Shown here: in pieces, positions 48,584 through 54,632 of the stretch
Numbering within the stretch: the stretch's first letter is position 1
How the letters are laid out: each line of letters starts with the position of its first letter
NCBI RefSeq assembly: GCF_001601825.1
Contig: NZ_LUJK01000017.1
Location: 1-54,632 of the forward strand
DNA: 54,632 bases
Direction of reading: 5' to 3'
Source: Limnobacter sp. CACIAM 66H1
Lineage (GTDB): Bacteria; Pseudomonadota; Gammaproteobacteria; Burkholderiales; Burkholderiaceae_B
Program-made: the position numbers and the translations under genes
Notes under the pieces: model-generated
Databases searched by the model: none
The model's input: only the letters and a program-made list of their open reading frames with translations
Told to the model about the DNA's origin: nothing

Positions 48584-49216
48584 TCAGGCTTTGGGACCAC
48601 TTGGGGTCTCGCTTTTTGTTTGTTTGCGGTCAAGGTCGGCGGGCATACTCACCAGGGTCACTCGGTCAGTAGACTTCACTCGAACCTGTTCAGACGGCAC
48701 TTGGCCTTTCGTGTCTTTGCGCTTTCGCAATGTGAGGGCAATCGCGGCAACCATGGCCACCAGCAAAATCAAGGCAGCCACTTCGAATGGATACAAATAC
48801 TCGGTGTACAGCAACTTACCCAAAGCCGCAGTGTTGTTGGCAGCCTGTTCCGGAGTTTCCAGATTGGGGTCCCAGAAGCCGCGAAGCAATACGACCGACA
48901 TCTGGAAGGCAATCAGCGAGCCGACAATTGCGGCCACTGGCAGATTTTTCCAAAACCCGGCGCGCACCTTGTCCATGTTCACATCAACCATCATGACCAC
49001 GAACAGGAACAAAACCATGACCGCACCGACGTAAACCAGCACCAGGGAAATAGCCAGAAATTCTGCCTCGAGCAACATCCAAAGCGCTGAGGCTGAGAAA
49101 AACGACAGCACCAGATACAAGGCTGCATGTACAGCGTTGCTGGCAGTAATTACGCGCACCGCGGCAAATACCAGAATGGCGGCGAACACATAAAAGAAAC
49201 CGGTTATTGCATCCAT
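48584..49216 (-). CDS. nuoJ: NADH-quinone oxidoreductase subunit J
   Basis: A five-helix membrane subunit of complex I, 210 residues. It has the helix 3 signature LVLVYVGAVMVLFLFVVMMV (with the pi-bulge region) and a longer polar C-terminus (KGQVPSEQVRVKSTDRVTLV) as in other betaproteobacteria. It lies 30 bases after nuoI. Confidence 0.97.
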   Translation of the reverse strand: MDAITGFFYVFAAILVFAAVRVITASNAVHAALYLVLSFFSASALWMLLEAEFLAISLVLVYVGAVMVLFLFVVMMVDVNMDKVRAGFWKNLPVAAIVGSLIAFQMSVVLLRGFWDPNLETPEQAANNTAALGKLLYTEYLYPFEVAALILLVAMVAAIALTLRKRKDTKGQVPSEQVRVKSTDRVTLVSMPADLDRKQTKSETPSGPKA

Positions 49217-49246
49217 TGCATTTAGTCTTCTAAGTTTTGTATCAAG

Positions 49247-49738
49247 TTAACGGTAGGCTGCATCGGCTTCGCGATTGGCTGCGATCTCAGCCTCGTAGCG
49301 ATCGCCCACAGCCAGAAGCATTTCTTTGGTGAAGTACAAATCACCACGCTTCTCACCGTGATATTCGTGAATATGGGTTTCTACAATTGAATCTACTGGA
49401 CACGACTCTTCACAAAAACCGCAAAAAATACACTTGGTCAAATCGATGTCGTAACGACTTGTACGACGTGTGCCGTCTTCGCGCTGCTCGGATTCAATCG
49501 TAATCGCCATGGCCGGACACACCGCCTCACAGAGTTTGCAGGCAATGCAGCGTTCCTCCCCGTTCTCATAACGACGCAAAGCGTGCAATCCGCGAAAACG
49601 GGGCGACATCGGTGTTTTCTCCATCGGATAAAGCACCGTGATGGGTTGAGTGAACATATAACCCATGGTGAGCGCCATGCCTTTCAGCATCTCGCGCAGC
49701 AACAGACTGTTCAAAAATTCTTTAACAACTTGAAACAT
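49247..49738 (-). CDS. nuoI: NADH-quinone oxidoreductase subunit I
   Basis: The 163-residue subunit holding clusters N6a and N6b of complex I. The two 4Fe-4S motifs are [12 protein letters not shown] at about 62-73 and [12 protein letters not shown] at about 101-112. It links the hydrophilic arm to the quinone site. It lies 13 bases after nuoH. Confidence 0.98.
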   Translation of the reverse strand: MFQVVKEFLNSLLLREMLKGMALTMGYMFTQPITVLYPMEKTPMSPRFRGLHALRRYENGEERCIACKLCEAVCPAMAITIESEQREDGTRRTSRYDIDLTKCIFCGFCEESCPVDSIVETHIHEYHGEKRGDLYFTKEMLLAVGDRYEAEIAANREADAAYR

Positions 49739-49751
49739 GGTTCGCTCTCAA

Positions 49752-50819
49752 TTAATTCCAGATGTTCCAGGGAGTCTGCATCCAGGCAGCCACCACTACC
49801 AGCCAAACCAGTGTCAATGGAATGAACACTTTCCAGCCCAGACGCATGATCTGGTCATAGCGGTAACGCGGGAATGATGCACGGAACCAAATGAACATCG
49901 ACACCAGCAAAAAGGTTTTAATACCCAGCCAGATCCAGCCTGGAATGAAACTCAGGAATGCAACTGGTGCGTCCCAACCACCGAAGAACATAATCGCTGC
50001 CAGGCAAGACAGCAAAATCATGTTGGCGTATTCAGCCAGGAAGAAAATGGCAAACGTCATGCCAGAGTATTCAACCATGTGGCCAGCCACGATTTCCGAT
50101 TCGCCTTCTACCACGTCAAATGGGTGACGATTGGTTTCAGCCACAGCTGAAATCATGTAGATCACCAACAATGGCAACAGCGGCAACCAGTTCCAGGACA
50201 AAAAGTTCAAACCCATATCAGCAAACTGGCCTGTGGTCTGAGTCATCACGATGTCGGTCATGTTCAGGCTGCCTGCTACCAGCAACACTGTGACCAGTAC
50301 AAAACCAATCGCCAATTCATAGGACACCATTTGCGCAGAAGCACGCATGGCAGCCAGGAAGGCGTACTTGGAATTGGATGCCCAACCGGCGATGATCACG
50401 CCATACACCTCAAGCGATGTAATCGCCATGAGATAAAGCAAACCAGCATTCACATTGGCGAGAACGGTTTCAGGTCCGAACGGAATCACCGCCCACGCCG
50501 CCAAGGCTGGCATGATGGTCATGATCGGCGCAATGATGAACAAGCCTTTGTTGGCATTCATCGGCACGATGATTTCCTTGAACATCATCTTGACCGCATC
50601 GGCGATTGGCTGGAGCAAACCCATTGGGCCCACATAACTTGGACCCATGCGGATGTGCATGCGACCAATCATTTTGCGTTCCCAATAGGTCAGATAAGCC
50701 ACAAGACCCAATAGCGGCAAAGTGATACACAGAATTTTGATCAGTGTCCAAACTGGCAGCCAGGCCGGGCCCAGCAAATCAGCGCCGAAGGTCGTGATCA
50801 TTTCAACCGGCGAACTCAT
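49752..50819 (-). CDS. nuoH: NADH-quinone oxidoreductase subunit H
   Basis: The membrane subunit that forms the quinone pocket with NuoB and NuoD. The 355-residue product has [20 protein letters not shown] (about 45-64), [20 protein letters not shown] and FFLAEYAN. The start overlaps the nuoG stop as ATGA. Confidence 0.98.
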   Translation of the reverse strand: MSSPVEMITTFGADLLGPAWLPVWTLIKILCITLPLLGLVAYLTYWERKMIGRMHIRMGPSYVGPMGLLQPIADAVKMMFKEIIVPMNANKGLFIIAPIMTIMPALAAWAVIPFGPETVLANVNAGLLYLMAITSLEVYGVIIAGWASNSKYAFLAAMRASAQMVSYELAIGFVLVTVLLVAGSLNMTDIVMTQTTGQFADMGLNFLSWNWLPLLPLLVIYMISAVAETNRHPFDVVEGESEIVAGHMVEYSGMTFAIFFLAEYANMILLSCLAAIMFFGGWDAPVAFLSFIPGWIWLGIKTFLLVSMFIWFRASFPRYRYDQIMRLGWKVFIPLTLVWLVVVAAWMQTPWNIWN

Positions 50820-53092
50820 GCCTGCACCTCACTGGCGACCACCGCTTCGACTGTTACACCACCAAATACGTTGCGCAGGCTTTGCGAATCCGCACGCCCC
50901 ATGGGCACCAACACTGTGTTGTCAGCAATTGTTTTATTCACTAGAACCGCAGCACGCAACGTGCCGCCCTCAGAGTCTGTCAATTGAATTTTGTCACCGG
51001 ACTTGATACCCAATGCGTCGGCAGTTCGTACACCAATTTGCGCAAGCGCTGGCTTCGCCGCCTTGGTTTTACGCAGTGAATCCGCACGGCGAACCAATGC
51101 ATCGGTGTCATAAATTGGCGCGAATGCTGCCAGTTCGAGTTGGCCGTTGAGCGCCACGCCGGCGACAGCTTGTTCGGGAATCGCATTGCTCAAGACCGCA
51201 GCATGGTTGGCTGGCAAGAATGCTTTCAATACTTCTTCAGAACTATTGAACTCAAAACCTTCCAGGCCCAGCAAATTGCCCAACACTCGCAATACCTTCC
51301 AGCCTGGGCGAGTTTCACCCAATGGTCGAACCGCAGCTTTGAACGTCTGAGCGGTGCCCGCAATGTTGATAAAGGTACCGGATGTTTCAGTGCTGGGCGC
51401 GATCGGCAAGAGGACATCCGCATACTGCTTGGCGTTGCCCACAAATGCACTGGCTTGCACCACAAATTCCGCATCAATCAGGCCGCGTACGATCTTTTGA
51501 CCTTGCACACTGTCCAGATCAGGTTCTGCGCCAAAAACAATCGCTGCCTTGGCCTTGCCTTCCAGCATCGCTTGGGCGCTTTTACCACCATGAGCACTGG
51601 CTTGAATGCCCGCAATAAAAGACCCGACCCAGTTGGCACCATCACCCAGGAACCCGAGTGTCGCGCCAGTCGATTTGGCCAAGTCATTTGCCTTGGTCAA
51701 TACCTGACCTGCAAAGGGGCTCATCAAAACCTGTTGACCAATCAGTACAAACTTTCCGCCTTCAGGTGCGCTCAATGCGTTGGATACAGCATCGTGACCC
51801 AGGGTGTCAGCCCACTTGGAAGGAGCTGCCCTGAGCCATACGGCTTTGGGCATCAATGGATCCAATCCACCGGCATTCACCAATACCACCCGGGCACCCT
51901 GCTTTGCCGCTTGACGAATTCGCTGAGTCAGCAAAGGCTGATCATTGCGGGGGTCAGCACCCACAACAATGATCGATTCCGCATCCGCCAATTCTTGAAT
52001 TGAAGCGCCCAACCAGGGATTAGCACCGGCCAGGTTAATGTTTGCACTGTGGCGCAGACCCGCATCAATACTCGTTGAACCGACACCTGACATCAAAGCC
52101 TTGGCCAGTGCCATTTCCTCAAAGGTACTGTTTGGCGAAACCAGCATGGCGATGCTATTCAGGTCGGTCGATTCGCGTCGGGCCTTCTTTAAACCTTCAA
52201 AGGCCACATTCAGAGCGGTTTGCCAGTCGGTTGTCACCCATTGACCGTTTTTCTTGATCATCGGTTCTGTCAAACGATCCGCGGCCTGCAAACCTTCATA
52301 GCTAAAACGGTCGCGGTCGGAAATCCAGCACTCATTCACGCTCTCGTTTTCTTGCGGAACAATGCGCATGACCTTGTCGGCCTTAACCTGCACCACCACA
52401 TTCGACCCCAGGCTGTCATGCGCCGAGATGGATTTGCGACGCGCCATTTCCCAAGTGCGGGCGTTGTAACGGAATGGCTTGGATGTGAGCGCACCCACCG
52501 GGCACAGATCGATCATGTTGCCCGACAATTCGGAGTCCACCGAATTACCCACAAAACTCAGAATTTCTGAATGCTCACCGCGATTGGCCATGCCCAGTTC
52601 CATCACGCCGGCCACTTCCTGACCAAAACGCACGCAACGTGTGCAGTGAATGCAACGGCTCATTTCCTGCGCGGAAACCAGCGGCCCGATGTCTTTGTAG
52701 AATACAACGCGTTTTTCTTCCTGATAGCGTGAAGACACGCCACCGTAACCCACTGCGATGTCTTGCAACTGACACTCGCCACCTTGGTCACAAATCGGGC
52801 AATCAAGCGGGTGATTGATCAGCAAAAATTCCATCACGCTTTTTTGGGCGTTCACGGCTTTTTCGCTTTTGGTGCGAACAATCATGCCCGGCGACACAGG
52901 CGTGGCACAAGCGGGGAGCGGCTTGGGCGCCTTTTCTACGTCAACCAGACACATGCGGCAATTGGCCGCAATCGACAATTTTTTGTGATAGCAAAAGTGA
53001 GGCACATAGCTGCCTGCCTTCTCAGCGGCGTCCATGAGCATGCTGCCCTCGGCCACTTCAACTTTTACACCATCAATCTCTAGTTCAACCAT
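50816..53092 (-). CDS. nuoG: NADH-quinone oxidoreductase subunit G
   Basis: The large iron-sulphur subunit of the peripheral arm, 758 residues. The N-terminal ferredoxin part has [20 protein letters not shown] (2Fe-2S N1b), then [18 protein letters not shown] (N5 with its His ligand, and N4), and [10 protein letters not shown]. The rest is the molybdopterin-oxidoreductase-like domain without a cofactor role. It lies 20 bases after nuoF. Confidence 0.98.
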   Translation of the reverse strand: MVELEIDGVKVEVAEGSMLMDAAEKAGSYVPHFCYHKKLSIAANCRMCLVDVEKAPKPLPACATPVSPGMIVRTKSEKAVNAQKSVMEFLLINHPLDCPICDQGGECQLQDIAVGYGGVSSRYQEEKRVVFYKDIGPLVSAQEMSRCIHCTRCVRFGQEVAGVMELGMANRGEHSEILSFVGNSVDSELSGNMIDLCPVGALTSKPFRYNARTWEMARRKSISAHDSLGSNVVVQVKADKVMRIVPQENESVNECWISDRDRFSYEGLQAADRLTEPMIKKNGQWVTTDWQTALNVAFEGLKKARRESTDLNSIAMLVSPNSTFEEMALAKALMSGVGSTSIDAGLRHSANINLAGANPWLGASIQELADAESIIVVGADPRNDQPLLTQRIRQAAKQGARVVLVNAGGLDPLMPKAVWLRAAPSKWADTLGHDAVSNALSAPEGGKFVLIGQQVLMSPFAGQVLTKANDLAKSTGATLGFLGDGANWVGSFIAGIQASAHGGKSAQAMLEGKAKAAIVFGAEPDLDSVQGQKIVRGLIDAEFVVQASAFVGNAKQYADVLLPIAPSTETSGTFINIAGTAQTFKAAVRPLGETRPGWKVLRVLGNLLGLEGFEFNSSEEVLKAFLPANHAAVLSNAIPEQAVAGVALNGQLELAAFAPIYDTDALVRRADSLRKTKAAKPALAQIGVRTADALGIKSGDKIQLTDSEGGTLRAAVLVNKTIADNTVLVPMGRADSQSLRNVFGGVTVEAVVASEVQA

Positions 53093-53112
53093 TTGTATCT
53101 ACCCGCAGGGAA

Positions 53113-54408
53113 TCAAACGTAAGCCGGCACAATGCACGACTTGTGTGTGATGTGATGCTCAAATTCTTCATGGAAATGTTTCAAGAAAGCGCGCACTGGC
53201 ATCGCCGCTGCGTCACCCAGCGCGCAAATGGTACGGCCCTGAATGTTGTCTGCAATCGAGTTCAGCATATCAAGATCTTCGGGACGGCCTTCGCCATGTT
53301 CAATCCGGTTGATAATGCGGTACAGCCAGCCAGTACCTTCACGGCAAGGTGTGCATTGGCCACAGCTTTCTTCGTAATAGAAGTACGACAGGCGCAACAG
53401 GCTTTTCACCATACAGCGTGTCTCGTCCATCACGATCACAGCACCCGAACCCAGCATGGAGCCCGCTTTTGCGATTGAGTCGTAGTCCATGTCGGTGGCC
53501 ATCATCACGTCGCCGGGTAACACTGGCATGGATGAACCACCTGGAATCACCGCCTTGATTTTTCGACCGCCCTTCATGCCACCTGCCATCTCCAGCAGCG
53601 TCGCAAAGGGTGTCCCCAGAGGAATTTCATAATTACCGGGTTTTTCAACATCGCCGGAGATCGAGAAAATCTTCGTACCACCGTTGTTAGGTTTACCCAG
53701 CTCAAGAAACCAGTCACCACCGTTCTGAATAATGAAAGGTACTGCAGCGAATGTTTCTGTGTTGTTGATGGTGGTGGGCTTGCCATAAATTCCGTAAGAA
53801 GCCGGAAACGGTGGCTTGAAACGGGGCTGACCCTTTTTGCCTTCGATAGACTCAATCAGCGCGGTTTCTTCACCGCAAATGTAAGCGCCATAGCCTTGAT
53901 GGGCATGCAACTGGAAGCTGAAGTTGGAACCCATGATATTGTCACCAAGGTAACCCGCGGCACGAGCCTGTTCCAAGGCCTCTTCAAAGCGCTCATAGGT
54001 TTCCCAAATTTCGCCATGGATGTAGTTATACCCCACAGAGATACCCATCGCATAGGCAGCAATCGCCATGCCTTCGATGACTGAGTGCGGGTTGTAGCGC
54101 AAGATGTCACGGTCTTTGAATGTGCCCGGCTCACCCTCATCGGAGTTACAGGCCAAATACTTTTGCCCTGGAAACTGGCGAGGCATGAAGCTCCATTTCA
54201 GGCCGGTCGGAAAACCTGCGCCTCCACGGCCGCGCAACGCGGACTTCTTCACTTCCGCAATCACGTCTTCTTGAGAAATACCCTCAGTCAGGATTTTGCG
54301 CAGCGCCTTGTAACCACCACGTGCTTCGTAACCTTTCAGGTCCCAGTTGCTGCCATCGAGACCAGCCAGAATCACTGGGTTAATATGTCGTCCGTGCAAA
54401 CAAGTCAT
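53113..54408 (-). CDS. nuoF: NADH-quinone oxidoreductase subunit F
   Basis: Binds NADH, FMN and cluster N3. From ATG 54408 ([12 protein letters not shown]) the product has 431 residues. [13 protein letters not shown] is the NADH/FMN loop (about 59-71), [17 protein letters not shown] follows, and the 4Fe-4S ligands are in [15 protein letters not shown]. The start overlaps the nuoE stop as ATGA; the longer frame to 54516 lies inside nuoE. Confidence 0.98.
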   Translation of the reverse strand: MTCLHGRHINPVILAGLDGSNWDLKGYEARGGYKALRKILTEGISQEDVIAEVKKSALRGRGGAGFPTGLKWSFMPRQFPGQKYLACNSDEGEPGTFKDRDILRYNPHSVIEGMAIAAYAMGISVGYNYIHGEIWETYERFEEALEQARAAGYLGDNIMGSNFSFQLHAHQGYGAYICGEETALIESIEGKKGQPRFKPPFPASYGIYGKPTTINNTETFAAVPFIIQNGGDWFLELGKPNNGGTKIFSISGDVEKPGNYEIPLGTPFATLLEMAGGMKGGRKIKAVIPGGSSMPVLPGDVMMATDMDYDSIAKAGSMLGSGAVIVMDETRCMVKSLLRLSYFYYEESCGQCTPCREGTGWLYRIINRIEHGEGRPEDLDMLNSIADNIQGRTICALGDAAAMPVRAFLKHFHEEFEHHITHKSCIVPAYV

Positions 54409-54632
54409 GACTTCAACTCCTCTACCAGCGCATCGATTTTTTCGTTGCTCATAAAACTGCACATGCGGTGATTGTTCACCAACATGACTGGGGAATCCCC
54501 ACAAGCGCCCATACACTCACCTTCTTTCAGAGTGAACAGGCCGTCTTTGGTGGTCTCGTTGTAATCAATACCCAGTTTTTTCTTCAGGTATTCAGCCGCG
54601 TCGGTACCACCAGACAAGGCACACAGGGGATA
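54405..54632 (-). CDS. nuoE: NADH-quinone oxidoreductase subunit E, C-terminal part only
   Basis: The 3' end of nuoE; the gene runs off the window, so about half is missing. The visible 75 codons begin [20 protein letters not shown] and hold three of the four 2Fe-2S (N1a) ligands: the Cys of PLCAL and both Cys of [11 protein letters not shown]. The stop overlaps the nuoF start. Confidence 0.95.
   Translation of the reverse strand, partial: YPLCALSGGTDAAEYLKKKLGIDYNETTKDGLFTLKEGECMGACGDSPVMLVNNHRMCSFMSNEKIDALVEELKS

Noticed and set aside
51140-52003. A 287-codon frame antisense to nuoG
   Set aside because: Lies wholly under a certain gene and shows no family signature.

Overview
The window reads as chromosomal core genome of a Gram-negative betaproteobacterium of the order Burkholderiales. 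The base composition looks close to 50-53% GC, and I think of a Limnobacter-like organism. The case is gene content and order: cysS / alkA-type glycosylase / accA / tilS, pyrG-kdsA-eno-ftsB, trmJ facing suhB-mutS, dapA-bamC, and nuoE-to-nuoN followed by a DUF2818 gene. The genus is an inference, because no rRNA gene is present. I see no rRNA, tRNA, CRISPR array, insertion sequence or prophage.

Layout. (1) 1-6500: the 3' part of a fused TRAP transporter permease, a phasin with a Lys/Ala-rich tail, a 41-codon membrane microprotein, a four-helix membrane protein, a lipoprotein lipase converging on an acyl-CoA synthetase, and a small exported protein. (2) 6503-13120, minus strand: cysS, a DNA glycosylase, accA, tilS, then a DEDDh exonuclease translationally coupled to a superfamily I helicase whose NERD-like nuclease domain looks degenerate. 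(3) 13312-17214, plus strand: a cell-wall module (TPR/NTF2-like protein, L,D-transpeptidase, exported cyclophilin) and lpxH. (4) 17211-18858, minus strand: trmJ and cysE. (5) 18902-23317, plus strand: suhB, mutS and an exported phosphoesterase. (6) 23338-25601: slyD, roxA and a repeat-bearing mini-lipoprotein. (7) 25664-33215, minus strand: a nine-gene run (DUF455, PHP phosphoesterase, YciO-type protein, M50 protease, trpS, methyltransferase, dapA, bamC, MBL hydrolase), with gamma-carbonic anhydrase and hslO going the other way. (8) 34768-39005, minus strand: pyrG-kdsA-eno-ftsB. (9) 39117-42342: scoAB facing the ETF-ubiquinone oxidoreductase gene. (10) 42398-54632, minus strand: an orphan lipoprotein, DUF2818 and the complex I operon from nuoN back to a truncated nuoE.

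How it fits together. The organism appears to store and oxidise fatty acids and polyhydroxyalkanoates (phasin, lipase, acyl-CoA synthetase, ScoAB, ETF-QO). Electrons would enter the quinone pool through ETF-QO and a 14-subunit-type NADH dehydrogenase. It builds an ordinary lipopolysaccharide envelope (lpxH, kdsA, bamC).

Most of the window is housekeeping DNA, and I found no clear new defence or mobile system. The items most worth a second look are the exonuclease/degenerate-NERD helicase pair, the 41-codon microprotein with a palindrome before it, a possible hairpin-bridged ribosome-binding site at ftsB, a cysE terminator lying inside the lpxH coding sequence, and the NTF2-tailed cell-wall module.
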